Below, piece after piece: positions 8,468 to 16,984 of a stretch of 64,000 nucleotides of DNA. Within the stretch, counting starts at the first letter, position 1; every line of letters begins with the position of its first letter. The notes under the pieces are model-generated. The model was not told the DNA's origin. It did not search any database and saw only the letters and a program-made list of their open reading frames with translations. Source of the stretch: Actinobacillus sp. (GTDB taxonomy: Bacteria; Pseudomonadota; Gammaproteobacteria; Enterobacterales; Pasteurellaceae). The position numbers and the translations under genes were made by a program. The stretch is taken from positions 40,467 through 104,466 of the forward strand of contig JAHHQX010000007.1 of assembly GCA_020026155.1 (NCBI GenBank), in the 5' to 3' direction.

Positions 8468-8524
8468 TTTTCTATAACCCTCTAATATTTTTTAGGGGGT
8501 TCATTGTTTTAAAGGATGTCTACT

Positions 8525-8773
8525 ATGCAAGAAAGGGATAAATTTCGTATTGAATGGGATTGCCGCCGAGGTATGTTGGAGTTAGACAAGGTCATTATGC
8601 CTTTCTATAAACAGCATTTTGATACTCTTTCTGAAGAGCAAAAATCTACTTTTTTACGTTTACTAGCCTGTAGTGATCTGCAGTTATTTTCTTGGTTCTT
8701 TAATAACAAACCTGCTGATGATGCAGAATTACAGAACCTAATATCATTGATTCAATCTAAGATAGAACATTAA
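8525..8773 (+). CDS. sdhE: SdhE, flavinylation factor for succinate dehydrogenase/fumarate reductase
   Basis: 82 residues from the ATG at 8525. An earlier in-frame ATG at 8516 overlaps the ribosome site AAGGA (8512-8516), which is correctly spaced for 8525. The family hallmark RRGMLELD (the RGxxE region needed for FAD attachment) is at residues 13-20. SdhE promotes covalent FAD attachment to SdhA/FrdA. It is encoded just before rpoE; in other Pasteurellaceae a YgfY gene also sits by the rse cluster, as far as I recall. Confidence 0.88.
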   Translation: MQERDKFRIEWDCRRGMLELDKVIMPFYKQHFDTLSEEQKSTFLRLLACSDLQLFSWFFNNKPADDAELQNLISLIQSKIEH

Positions 8774-8787
8774 TACTATTTAGATTT

Positions 8788-8815
8788 TGAACTTTTCAAT
8801 ATAAAACCTATCTAA
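8788..8815 (+). promoter_or_regulatory. Sigma-E type promoter upstream of rpoE
   Basis: TGAACTT (8788-8794), 16 bp, then TCTAA (8811-8815). This fits the sigma-E pattern GGAACTT-N16-TCTRA with one change in the -35 element, and suggests that rpoE-rseABC autoregulates as in E. coli. Confidence 0.65.
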
Positions 8816-8869
8816 CTACCAAAGAGCAATGAATTTTGGTGTCAGATTTGTAAGGGAAAAAGAGGTAAT

Positions 8870-9445
8870 ATGACCGAAAAGCTAACAGATCAGGCATTAG
8901 TGGAAAGAGTAAAACAGGGAGATAAGAAAGCCTTTAATTTGTTAGTGGCACGTTATCAAAACAAAGTTGCCGGCTTACTTACACGTTACATTAATCCTCA
9001 TGAAATCGCCGATGTCGCTCAAGAAGCATTTATCAAGGCATATCGCTCTATCCACACATTTAGGGGTGAAAGTGCTTTTTATACTTGGCTCTATCGCATA
9101 GCGGTCAATACCGCCAAAAATCATTTAACGTCTCAAGGTAGACGACCACCTAATGAGGATATTCTCGCAGAAGATGCTGAAGTTCTTCAATCAGGTACTG
9201 CCTTACGGGATGTGGCGACACCAGAAAATGAATTACTTTCAGATGAATTGAAAAATATCGTTTTTACGACAATCGCTAATATGCAGGAAGACCTGCGCGT
9301 AGCTATCACTTTACGTGAAATAGATGGTTTGAGCTATGAAGAAATTGCAGGTGTTATGAATTGTCCCGTTGGAACGGTGCGGTCACGTATTTTTAGAGCA
9401 CGTGAACTCATTGAAACAGAGATTGCCCCTCTGCTTCAAAATTAA
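8870..9445 (+). CDS. rpoE: RpoE, extracytoplasmic sigma-E factor
   Basis: 191 residues, the same as E. coli sigma-E. Region 2 (QNKVAGLLTRYINPHEIADVAQ) contacts the -10 element and core polymerase; region 4 (GLSYEEIAGVMNCPVGTVRSRI) binds the -35 GAACTT. It directs the envelope stress regulon. It is followed at 27 bp by its anti-sigma factor rseA and preceded by a sigma-E-like promoter. Confidence 0.97.
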   Translation: MTEKLTDQALVERVKQGDKKAFNLLVARYQNKVAGLLTRYINPHEIADVAQEAFIKAYRSIHTFRGESAFYTWLYRIAVNTAKNHLTSQGRRPPNEDILAEDAEVLQSGTALRDVATPENELLSDELKNIVFTTIANMQEDLRVAITLREIDGLSYEEIAGVMNCPVGTVRSRIFRARELIETEIAPLLQN

Positions 9446-9472
9446 ATTACGGTTTTATACACGGAGTAACTT

Positions 9473-10018
9473 ATGCAAAAAATCTCAGTATCCACATTAA
9501 TGGATGGGGAGGAAATAAATAGTTCTACGCTACGCAAAGTCACCCAAGATCCTGAATTAGAAAAGGCTTGGCAGAATTTCCATCTTATTAGAGATGTCAT
9601 GCGTAAAGAGTCAGATTTTATTTTAGGTGATGACTTTACAAAAAGTGTCGCGGCGGCCCTAGAATTGGAAGACACCCCGATCCTTGAATCCCAAGAAAAA
9701 ATTGAACCAAAACAAAAAAACTTTTGGCGGAAGCTCAAACCTGCTTTCATGCCAATGTTACAGTTAGGTGTTGCAGCAAGTGTCTGTCTAGTCGCAGTAT
9801 TTGGCGTACAGCAATTTACGAAAAAACCTGCGGAAAGTGCGATTTCTGTTTTACAAACCCTTCCTTTTAACAACCAAGTCCAAGATGTGAGTTACAATGT
9901 CCCACATCAATTTATTGTGACGCCAAAACAAATGGAAGAAAAAAATAAACAAATCGGTGAAATGGTTCAAAGTTATGAACTACAACGCAGACTTTATGCT
10001 TCAGAAATCCATAAATAA
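9473..10018 (+). CDS. rseA: RseA, anti-sigma-E factor
   Basis: 181 residues, single-pass inner membrane protein. The N-terminal cytoplasmic domain (about residues 1-90) begins KISVSTLMDGEEI, like other RseA/MclA proteins that hold sigma-E inactive. One transmembrane segment is near residues 98-117 (MLQLGVAASVCLVAVFGV) and a periplasmic tail of about 60 residues follows. In E. coli, DegS and RseP cleave it under envelope stress. It sits second in rpoE-rseABC. Confidence 0.93.
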   Translation: MQKISVSTLMDGEEINSSTLRKVTQDPELEKAWQNFHLIRDVMRKESDFILGDDFTKSVAAALELEDTPILESQEKIEPKQKNFWRKLKPAFMPMLQLGVAASVCLVAVFGVQQFTKKPAESAISVLQTLPFNNQVQDVSYNVPHQFIVTPKQMEEKNKQIGEMVQSYELQRRLYASEIHK

Positions 10019-10028
10019 TTTAGTATAC

Positions 10029-10072
10029 AAAATCACCATGTTTATTGATTAATAATATTGGTGATTTTTTAA
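10029..10072 (+). terminator. Hairpin between rseA and rseB
   Basis: AAAATCACCA (10029-10038) pairs with TGGTGATTTT (10059-10068), followed by further T residues. It has the form of an intrinsic terminator inside the operon, so rpoE-rseA may be more abundant than rseBC. The 20-nt loop makes it weaker than a classical terminator. Confidence 0.5.
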
Positions 10073-10090
10073 TATCCATTGGAGTAGTTT

Positions 10091-11164
10091 ATGTCTAAAA
10101 ATGTCATTGCTTTTATTTTTAAAATGTCATTTATACGTCTTTTTGCTATTTGTACGCTACTTTTTTCACCCATGATTGCGCAGGCAAGTACTCCAATAGC
10201 TACTGATAATATGGCGTCTTCCACAGGAGGGGTTCCTTCCGATACCAATACAATTTTACAAAAAAATGCCTTGCAAACGCCTGCTAAAAATCTATCACCC
10301 ATGCAACAATTACAATTGATGCAAACGAACCATTCGACAACAGACTATGGGCTCTTTTTTGTCAACATCACCCCTGCGAGTATCGAATCCTTCCGCTATT
10401 ATCATGCTTACGCAGACAATAACAATTATGCACAATTAACCACTATGGATGGTATCCAGCAAGAGATATTACAAAGGGGAGATATTATCAGCTATTTTTC
10501 TCCGCTTTATCCGAGCTTCTCTATTCGTGGAAACTATATTATTGATAATTTTCCAAGTATCCTCTGGGCAAATTTAAAAAACGTCAATAAATATTATGAC
10601 ATCATTCCAGTGGGTATGAATCGCATTGCCGATCACGTGGTCAATACGCTCCGTATTGTGCCTAAAGATGGCTATCGCGATCAGCTTGTTCTATTTTTAA
10701 ATGCAAAAAACCATATGTTGTTACGTCAAGATGTGCTCGATCATAATGGTAACTTACTTTCTCAATTCCGTGTGGTAGATTTTATTCCCCTAACTAATGT
10801 GAAAAAATTTATTGCAGCACTTGATACTTTAGACATGCCACCATTCATCACCACCAAAATGCAGACTTCTCAAAATACTTTTGCATGGAAACTTGATTGG
10901 TTACCTAAAGGATTCCATCTTATAAAACAAACTGTTAATACATTAAATGGAAAAACTATTGAAACACAGTTCTATTCGGATGGTATTTTTTCCTTTACAA
11001 TAAACGTTGCACCAAGCATTATTCCAGATGCACCCGATAAAAGTTGGTCTCGCGGTGCGCTATCACTTTATACACGAACACAAAATAATCAAGATTTTAC
11101 CTGTATTGGAGAAATTCCAGTTTCTACAGCAAAACGCATTATTGAAAATATTAAGAGTAACTAA
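10091..11164 (+). CDS. rseB: RseB, periplasmic regulator of sigma-E
   Basis: 357 residues with an N-terminal signal peptide ending near AQAS (residues 31-34), then the MucB/RseB two-domain body: an LolA-like lipid-sensing N-domain and a C-domain from about residue 240 (WKLDWLPKGFHLI). RseB binds the periplasmic part of RseA and protects it from DegS until off-pathway LPS is sensed. GGAG at 10081 supports the ATG at 10091; a later ATG (codon 12) is possible without changing the mature protein. Confidence 0.92.
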   Translation: MSKNVIAFIFKMSFIRLFAICTLLFSPMIAQASTPIATDNMASSTGGVPSDTNTILQKNALQTPAKNLSPMQQLQLMQTNHSTTDYGLFFVNITPASIESFRYYHAYADNNNYAQLTTMDGIQQEILQRGDIISYFSPLYPSFSIRGNYIIDNFPSILWANLKNVNKYYDIIPVGMNRIADHVVNTLRIVPKDGYRDQLVLFLNAKNHMLLRQDVLDHNGNLLSQFRVVDFIPLTNVKKFIAALDTLDMPPFITTKMQTSQNTFAWKLDWLPKGFHLIKQTVNTLNGKTIETQFYSDGIFSFTINVAPSIIPDAPDKSWSRGALSLYTRTQNNQDFTCIGEIPVSTAKRIIENIKSN

Positions 11165-11166
11165 TT

Positions 11167-11610
11167 ATGTTAACGGAACGAGGAGTGGTTGTTGCTTATC
11201 ATGGGGGAAAAGCAACAATCAAATGCCAACGTCAAGGTGGCTGCACGGCATGTAGTGCCAAAGATTCTTGCGGTAGTGCTGCGCTGTCTGATTTGACAAA
11301 TGAGAAGAAAAACAAAACTGATCACGTATTTATTATTGAAACGCTAACGCCTTTAAGAATTGGTCAGCAAGTTGAAATAGGACTAAAAGAAAAAGCTCTC
11401 GTACTAGCAAGTTTATTGCTCTATACCATTCCGCTTCTAACTTTGGTCTTAAGTACTATCATCAGCCAATATTTTTGTAGCAGTGAGTTAATCTGTATTG
11501 CCATTATTTTTGGTTGCACGACCCTTTGTTTTTTTATTGTAAAAATTTTTGCAGATAAACTCGCATCCCATCCTGCTTACCAGCCGATCTTACTGCGCGT
11601 TTATCCTTAA
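11167..11610 (+). CDS. rseC: RseC/MucC family inner membrane protein
   Basis: 147 residues. The N-terminal domain has a cysteine cluster (CQRQGGCTACSAKDSC, about residues 20-35) typical of RseC/RnfC-like SoxR-reducing components. Two transmembrane segments follow near residues 77-97 and 103-122. In E. coli RseC positively affects sigma-E and SoxR reduction. It starts 2 bp after rseB, so translational coupling is likely. Confidence 0.9.
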   Translation: MLTERGVVVAYHGGKATIKCQRQGGCTACSAKDSCGSAALSDLTNEKKNKTDHVFIIETLTPLRIGQQVEIGLKEKALVLASLLLYTIPLLTLVLSTIISQYFCSSELICIAIIFGCTTLCFFIVKIFADKLASHPAYQPILLRVYP

Positions 11611-11627
11611 AAGAAGATAAGATATTT

Positions 11628-12134
11628 ATGTATAATTCTCCGACATTACTAGGGATTTCAGGCTATAGTAATAGTGGAAAAACAACGTTGCTAGAAAAAC
11701 TGTTACCCTATTTACAAAAATATGATTTACGCATCGGCGTCATCAAACACACTCATCATGATGCCTCCACTGATATCCCAGGAAAAGATAGCTGGCGCAT
11801 GAAGGAGGCTGGGGCTGCCCAAGTTGCACTTGTTTCAGATAAACGTTGGGCAATCATGTCTGAAACGCCAACAGCGCCCATTACCCTAAAAGAACTAATG
11901 CGCCAATTTAACCCAGTGTTAAATGATCTTATCCTTGTAGAAGGATTTAAGGATGAAGCTATCCCCAAAATTTTGCTACATCGTCAGGAAATGACACGCC
12001 CATTACCTGAAATTGATACCTTTACTATTGCGATTGCAACCGACTACTCCTTGTCGTGCAACGTTCCAGTTTTGGATATAAATAATCCAGAACAAATCGC
12101 ACGCTTCATAAAAGATTGGTTGATAAAGCAATAA
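11628..12134 (+). CDS. mobB: MobB, molybdopterin-guanine dinucleotide biosynthesis adaptor
   Basis: 168 residues with a P-loop GYSNSGKT at residues 12-19, HTHHDASTDIPGKDSWRMKEAGA (switch region, also seen in MobB/MoaE-type GTPases) and LILVEGFKDEAIPK. MobB binds GTP and assists MobA in making the bis-MGD form of molybdenum cofactor. It follows rseC by 17 bp. No mobA is nearby, but a MolABC-like importer lies 4 kb downstream. Confidence 0.92.
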   Translation: MYNSPTLLGISGYSNSGKTTLLEKLLPYLQKYDLRIGVIKHTHHDASTDIPGKDSWRMKEAGAAQVALVSDKRWAIMSETPTAPITLKELMRQFNPVLNDLILVEGFKDEAIPKILLHRQEMTRPLPEIDTFTIAIATDYSLSCNVPVLDINNPEQIARFIKDWLIKQ

Positions 12135-12145
12135 AGGATATTAAT

Positions 12146-13582
12146 TTGAGTATTTTTAGAAAAAAATCCGAAAATGCGGGCGAGACAGATGTTTCCCAAA
12201 GCAAGCAAAAGTTAGCTAAAGAATATCTTGGTTTAGCATGGATCGCTGCGCTTGCTTTCTTTATGCAAACCTTAGACGCCACCATTCTTAATACGGCACT
12301 GCCCGCAATCTCAAAAGCATTACATACCGTGCCGCTTGATATGCAACTTGCTATCATTGCCTACGCATTAAGTGTTGCCCTTTTTATCCCCTTGAGTGCG
12401 TGGATGGCAGATCGCTTTGGAAGTTTACATGTCTTTCGGTATTCAGTCGCTGTTTTCGTATTAGGATCTATTGGGTGTGCGATGTCTCAATCGCTCGAAG
12501 TGCTTGTACTTTTCCGAATCTTACAAGGAATGGGCGGTGCACTGATGATGCCAGTAGTACGTTTAACTCTCATTCAAGCCGTACCTAAAAAACAACTTAT
12601 TCATGCTTGGAATTTGGCGGCGGTCGCAGGATTGTTGGGACCTATTCTCGGACCTATCTTGGGAGGTTGGTTAGTGACGTATGCAAGTTGGCATTGGATA
12701 TTTTTAATCAATATCCCTATTGGCTTACTCGGTATTTTTGCCGCCGCCCATTATATGCCTAACTTTACTCGAGAAACAAAACCACTTGATTTTAAAGGGT
12801 TTTTCATTTTTGCTGGTGGTTTGGTCGGGATCACATTAGGGCTGGATCTCATTGCTGAAAGCGTTGTCGCACTCTATTGGGCCGTCCTCTTATTCGTAAT
12901 TGGGGTGCTCTTTTTCATGGCCTATTACCGCCACGCAAAACGCCATCTTGCTCCCCTCTTGTCCTTACACGTATTCCATATTCGAACGTTCCGTTTGGGA
13001 TTAACGATTAATTTATTTGTCCGTCTTTGCGCCTCAAGTATTCCCTTCCTAATTCCGCTTATGTTTCAAATTTGCTTCGGTTACCGTGCGGATATGGTAG
13101 GTTGGTTACTCGCACCTATTGCCTTAAGCTCTATTATCGCCAAAGGTATAGTTACGCCATTATTAAGACGCATTGGTTATCGTACAACCTTAATTTATAG
13201 TGCGATTGGGATTATGATCGTCGTTGCGATGATGGGCTTATTGCGTGAGTCCACGCCAATTATCTGGATCGTGGTATTATTTTCGTTATACGGAACTTGT
13301 ATGTCGATTTTATTCACCTCCATTAATACGCTCACAATTGGGGATTTAGCGCAGGAATCGGCAGGTGTCGGTTCAACATTATTGAGTGTCACGCAACAAG
13401 TAGGAATTGGGTTAGGTATCGCTGTCGCTTCTACTATTCTTGCAGGCTATCGCAATATTTTACCAAGCGATTTACTCCAACATGCGTTTAGTTACACCTT
13501 CTTCACGACCAGTCTTTTTGGCTTATTCCTCATTTGGCTTGTCACAAAATTACAATCTAATGATGGAAAAAATCTCTTGTAA
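12146..13582 (+). CDS. MFS drug exporter, DHA2 (EmrB/HsrA) family
   Basis: About 478 residues, hydrophobic throughout, with the 14-helix DHA2 layout. Motif A is LSAWMADRFGSLHVFR, and the antiporter motif C region is visible as AAVAGLLGPILGPILGGWLV. FFMQTLDATILNTALPAI in helix 1 is the DHA2 signature. I place the start at TTG 12146, with AAAGGA seven bases upstream, rather than at an in-frame TTG inside mobB. The soluble leader (SIFRKKSENAG...) is not part of the transport core, so the start is uncertain. It probably exports hydrophobic compounds with protons; substrate unknown. Confidence 0.85.
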   Translation: MSIFRKKSENAGETDVSQSKQKLAKEYLGLAWIAALAFFMQTLDATILNTALPAISKALHTVPLDMQLAIIAYALSVALFIPLSAWMADRFGSLHVFRYSVAVFVLGSIGCAMSQSLEVLVLFRILQGMGGALMMPVVRLTLIQAVPKKQLIHAWNLAAVAGLLGPILGPILGGWLVTYASWHWIFLINIPIGLLGIFAAAHYMPNFTRETKPLDFKGFFIFAGGLVGITLGLDLIAESVVALYWAVLLFVIGVLFFMAYYRHAKRHLAPLLSLHVFHIRTFRLGLTINLFVRLCASSIPFLIPLMFQICFGYRADMVGWLLAPIALSSIIAKGIVTPLLRRIGYRTTLIYSAIGIMIVVAMMGLLRESTPIIWIVVLFSLYGTCMSILFTSINTLTIGDLAQESAGVGSTLLSVTQQVGIGLGIAVASTILAGYRNILPSDLLQHAFSYTFFTTSLFGLFLIWLVTKLQSNDGKNLL

Positions 13583-13585
13583 CTC

Positions 13586-13613
13586 ACGCCCCGATTTTCC
13601 GAAAAATTTATGC
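13586..13613 (+). repeat. Dispersed ACGCCCC element, copy 2
   Basis: Starts three bases after the stop of the MFS gene: ACGCCCCGATTTTCCG followed by AAAAATTTATG. It runs directly into the terminator hairpin at 13616-13648. Sense orientation relative to the preceding gene. Confidence 0.75.
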
Positions 13614-13615
13614 AA

Positions 13616-13648
13616 TAAAAAACCGCTGTACATCAGCGGTTTTCTTTT
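13616..13648. terminator. Bidirectional terminator between the MFS gene and srmB
   Basis: AAAACCGCTG pairs with CAGCGGTTTT around a short loop, with A run on one side and T run on the other. It lies between convergent genes and can serve both. Confidence 0.85.
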
Positions 13649-14976
13649 TATTTTTCTGTAGCATCACTGGTAGCTGTCTTACGACGTTTACCCACATTTT
13701 TGCTGTCTTTATGACGCAATTTTTGTTTGGTTTTCTTGGCTGCCTTTTGTTTCTCGGCAATTTTTGCTTTTTTGGTTGCTTTTGATTTTTTGCTGACTTT
13801 TTTAATTTCACCATCTTTTGGCGGTTTGGTACGAGGTTCTAATCCTTCAAGCACACGAGCTTTCAGCAATTCTTGAGTATAGCGTTTGATTTTACCCAAT
13901 AATTTATAATCATGCCCTTCAACGAAAGAAACGGCAGTTCCTTTTTTACCTGCACGTGCCGTGCGCCCAATACGGTGTGTATATACGTCCGCACTGTACG
14001 GTAAGTCAAAGTTCATCACATGACTAATATCTTCAATATCAATTCCTCGCGCGGCAACATCGGTCGCAACAAGCACGGTTACCACACCATTTTTCAATCT
14101 TTCAATCGCCTGATTGCGTTGATATTGATTCATCTCACCTTGAATAAAGGTAGAACGAATGCCACGCTTACGTAAAATATCAGAAAGCTCTTGCGCCTCT
14201 TCACGACGGCGGACAAAAATGATACCTCGTTGTACATCTTCAGTTTGGATAAAACGCGCAACTTGCTTGATCTTATGTTCTTTGCTGTCGCTATGATAAT
14301 ACCATTGATGAATCTTTTTACGTTCGCGACGACTTGGTTCGGCATCCACTTTAACTGGATTTTCTAGTAAACGCTCAGTAAAGCTTTGCAATAACTCACC
14401 TTCTAAGGTTGCAGAGAAAAGTAATGTTTGTTTACGCCAACGTGTTTCTGCCGCAATACGTTCTGCATCTTGACCAAATCCCATTTGCAACATGCGATCG
14501 GCTTCATCAAAAATTAAAATTTCAACAGCACGGCAATCAAAATTTTCTTGTTGGATATACTGTAATAATCGCCCTGGGGTTGCTACGACAATATCTTGAT
14601 TTTCGTTAAAAATTTCACCATGCTCTTCATAAGATATTCCTCCCGTAATCGTTGCAATTTTAAGGGAAGTAAATTGAGCAAGTACTTTTGCCTGTTCTGC
14701 GACTTGCATGGCTAATTCACGGGTTGGGGTCAATACCAGTACTCGTGGCGGACCGGGTTTACGACGTGGATAATCCAGTAAGTGCTGGATAGCAGGTAGC
14801 AAGAAAGCTACGGTTTTCCCCGTCCCAGTGGGCGCTGAACCTAATACGTCTAATCCATCCATGGCAGCTGGAATGGCTTCTACCTGAATGGCACTTGGGC
14901 GGCTATAACCTTGTTTCTCCACTGCTGCGAGAAGCGCTGGCGAGAGGTCGAAACTTTCAAAAGTCGCTGTATTCAT
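13648..14976 (-). CDS. srmB: SrmB, DEAD-box RNA helicase
   Basis: 442 residues. All helicase motifs are visible: Q motif (GYSRPSAIQ), motif I APTGTGKT, PTRELA, DEAD, SAT, and motif VI HRIGRTARAG. The C-terminal tail from about residue 375 is rich in lysine, as in E. coli SrmB, and contains LRHKDSKNVGKRRK, close to the E. coli tail. It acts in early 50S ribosome assembly. It is divergent from trmN6, the same pairing as E. coli srmB/yfiC. Confidence 0.95.
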   Translation of the reverse strand: MNTATFESFDLSPALLAAVEKQGYSRPSAIQVEAIPAAMDGLDVLGSAPTGTGKTVAFLLPAIQHLLDYPRRKPGPPRVLVLTPTRELAMQVAEQAKVLAQFTSLKIATITGGISYEEHGEIFNENQDIVVATPGRLLQYIQQENFDCRAVEILIFDEADRMLQMGFGQDAERIAAETRWRKQTLLFSATLEGELLQSFTERLLENPVKVDAEPSRRERKKIHQWYYHSDSKEHKIKQVARFIQTEDVQRGIIFVRRREEAQELSDILRKRGIRSTFIQGEMNQYQRNQAIERLKNGVVTVLVATDVAARGIDIEDISHVMNFDLPYSADVYTHRIGRTARAGKKGTAVSFVEGHDYKLLGKIKRYTQELLKARVLEGLEPRTKPPKDGEIKKVSKKSKATKKAKIAEKQKAAKKTKQKLRHKDSKNVGKRRKTATSDATEK

Positions 14977-15056
14977 CTTTTTCTCTGTAATCCTTTCATT
15001 TAAAATTAGGGCAATTATAACGTACTTCCAACAAAAATACGGAGCTTTCCAAAAAA

Positions 15057-15788
15057 ATGTCCTCTTCTCACCAACCTAAGCCACAATTTTTCCATTTTAA
15101 ACAATTCTCTATCGAACAAACACATTGCGCAATGAAAGTCGGAACCGATGGAATTTTACTGGGTGGCTGGGCAGATTTGGAAAACGCCAAATCAGTCTTG
15201 GATATGGGAACAGGTACCGGGCTTATTGCATTGATGACCGCACAACGCCTTGCCACAGTATCGCAAGACTTTTCTATCGTCGCCATTGAAAAAGATGAAA
15301 TGGCCACAAAACAAGCTCAAAAGAATTTCCTCAATAGCCCATGGAAAGAGAATATTCAGCTTTATTGTGGTGATATTATAGAAATTTTACCGAAAATCGG
15401 GGCGTGTTTTGATCATATTCTTGCAAATCCTCCCTATTTTCCTAAAGCGCAACCTTGTAAAAATCAAGCACGTGATTTAGCCCGCTATACAGAACTTTCT
15501 CATTTAGATTGGCTCACAATTGCCGCTAATTTTTTAACAGAAACGGGAAAAATTTCTTTTGTGCTACCCTTTGATGCTGCACAAAATCTTATCGAAAACG
15601 CTCCTTTTCATTGTATTAGAAAATGTATTATTACAACGAAAATTGGTAAATTGCCCTCCAGAATGATCGTTAGCTTCTCTAGAGTTGCCCAACCTTGCAA
15701 AGAAGAATCGCTTGTTATTTATGATAACGAAAATAAATATACAATTGATTTTATTAATAAATATAGAGATTTCTATTTAAAAATGTAA
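15057..15788 (+). CDS. trmN6: TrmN6, tRNA1(Val) A37 N6-methyltransferase
   Basis: 243 residues, Rossmann-fold methyltransferase. The SAM-binding motif is VLDMGTGTGLIALM (near residue 43) and the catalytic N6-adenine motif is NPPYF at residues 124-128. The opening FHFKQFSIEQTHCAMKVGTD is characteristic of the YfiC group. It modifies A37 of tRNA1-Val. It is divergent from srmB with an 80-bp gap. Confidence 0.94.
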   Translation: MSSSHQPKPQFFHFKQFSIEQTHCAMKVGTDGILLGGWADLENAKSVLDMGTGTGLIALMTAQRLATVSQDFSIVAIEKDEMATKQAQKNFLNSPWKENIQLYCGDIIEILPKIGACFDHILANPPYFPKAQPCKNQARDLARYTELSHLDWLTIAANFLTETGKISFVLPFDAAQNLIENAPFHCIRKCIITTKIGKLPSRMIVSFSRVAQPCKEESLVIYDNENKYTIDFINKYRDFYLKM

Positions 15789-15852
15789 CTTATCTTTTAA
15801 AATCTCCAGCACGCACAAAAAGAAAAAATATTTCATTTTTTATAAATAAAAT

Positions 15853-15894
15853 TTGCACTACTCCAAAAGTTTATATAAAATTTTATACATAACG
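15853..15894 (+). promoter_or_regulatory. Promoter with ModE-like operator before the MolABC-like genes
   Basis: A -35-like TTGCAC (15853-15858) and a -10-like TAAAAT (15876-15881) are 17 bp apart. Overlapping the -10 is an imperfect dyad (15870-15894) whose right arm TACATAACG matches the right arm of the E. coli modA operator as I remember it. The left arm is weaker (TATAA for TATAT, 7 bp from TACAT). A perfect 14-bp palindrome (15874-15887) lies at the centre. ModE control is inferred. Confidence 0.45.
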
Positions 15895-15919
15895 TTAATG
15901 GAGTTAACCAGGTATATTT

Positions 15920-16984
15920 ATGAAATTAAAAAAACTCTTCATGGCAATCACACTTGGTTCGGGATTATTTTTCTCGACGTTGGCGCATGCTGATCGTCAA
16001 ATTACCGATCAACTGGGTCGTGAAGTCACCATCCCTGATACGGTCAATCGCGTTGTTGTATTACAACATCAGACATTGAACATTATTAATCAATTAGATG
16101 GTATGCAAGACGTTGTGGGCGTACTTTCAAGCTGGGAAAAAGATCTCGGTAAAAGTTATCTACGTTTAGCCCCGAGCCTTAAAAATATGCCTATGCCTGG
16201 CGATTTAACGAATGTAAATATTGAAAGTTTAATGGCGTTAAAGCCGCAAGTGGTTTTTGTCGCGAACTATGCGCCAGAAAGCATGATTAAGCAAATCACT
16301 GCCCAAGGTATTCCAGTAATTGGAATCTCTTTACGAGTCGAACCAAAATCACAAAATAATAAAATGAATCCAACCCTTGCAGATCCACAATATGCTTATG
16401 ATGAAGGGTTAAAACAAGGGATTCGTTTAATTGCTAATGTCATTAACAAACAAGCAAATGGGGAAGCACTTATTAAGGCAACCTTTGCAAATCAAGGCCT
16501 AATTAAAGCACGCCTTGCCGATTTAAAACCAGAACAACGTGTGCGTGTCTATCTTGCCAACCCTGATCTACACACCTACGGAAGTGGGAAATATACGGGT
16601 GTCATGATGCAACGTGCTGGCGCAGTAAATGTTGCGGCAGCAACGTTAAAAGGTTACAAAGCCGTATCTATGGAACAGGTTTTAAATTGGAATCCACAAG
16701 TTATTTTTGTACAAAATCGTTTCCCTTCTGTCTATACCGAGATCAATGATTCTGACAGTTGGAAATGGTTAAAAGCGGTAAAAGATCATCAAGTATATTT
16801 GATGCCACAATATGCGAAAGCATGGGGATACCCAATGCCAGAAGCAATTGCTTTAGGGGAGCTTTGGATGGCGAAAACCCTTTATCCGCAACGATTTAAG
16901 GATGTAGATTTGGCGAAAAAAGTACAGGATTACTATCACCAATTCTATCGCACGAATTATATTGCCGCGCCAAACGTTAAATAA
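15920..16984 (+). CDS. Periplasmic substrate-binding protein, MolA-like (molybdate/tungstate, class III fold)
   Basis: 354 residues with a Sec signal peptide ending around LAHA-DRQIT. The mature part is a TroA/BtuF-type two-lobe binding protein (DQLGREVTIPDTVNRVVVL, then LMALKPQVVFVANY, later MEQVLNWNPQVIFVQN). The stretch VVVLQHQTLNIINQLD and the MPMPGDLTNVNIESL segment look to me like Haemophilus MolA (HI1472), which binds molybdate and tungstate although this fold usually carries iron chelates or cobalamin. The ModE-like site upstream and mobB nearby agree with molybdenum, but the substrate is inferred; siderophore or vitamin B12 remain possible. It overlaps the permease gene by one base. 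Confidence 0.75.
   Translation: MKLKKLFMAITLGSGLFFSTLAHADRQITDQLGREVTIPDTVNRVVVLQHQTLNIINQLDGMQDVVGVLSSWEKDLGKSYLRLAPSLKNMPMPGDLTNVNIESLMALKPQVVFVANYAPESMIKQITAQGIPVIGISLRVEPKSQNNKMNPTLADPQYAYDEGLKQGIRLIANVINKQANGEALIKATFANQGLIKARLADLKPEQRVRVYLANPDLHTYGSGKYTGVMMQRAGAVNVAAATLKGYKAVSMEQVLNWNPQVIFVQNRFPSVYTEINDSDSWKWLKAVKDHQVYLMPQYAKAWGYPMPEAIALGELWMAKTLYPQRFKDVDLAKKVQDYYHQFYRTNYIAAPNVK

Noticed and set aside
8475..8502. Hairpin-like AACCCTC...GGGGGTT after the EIIB-like gene
   Set aside because: Imperfect stem, A/T loop and no T run after it; not convincing as a terminator, though it could be a weak one.
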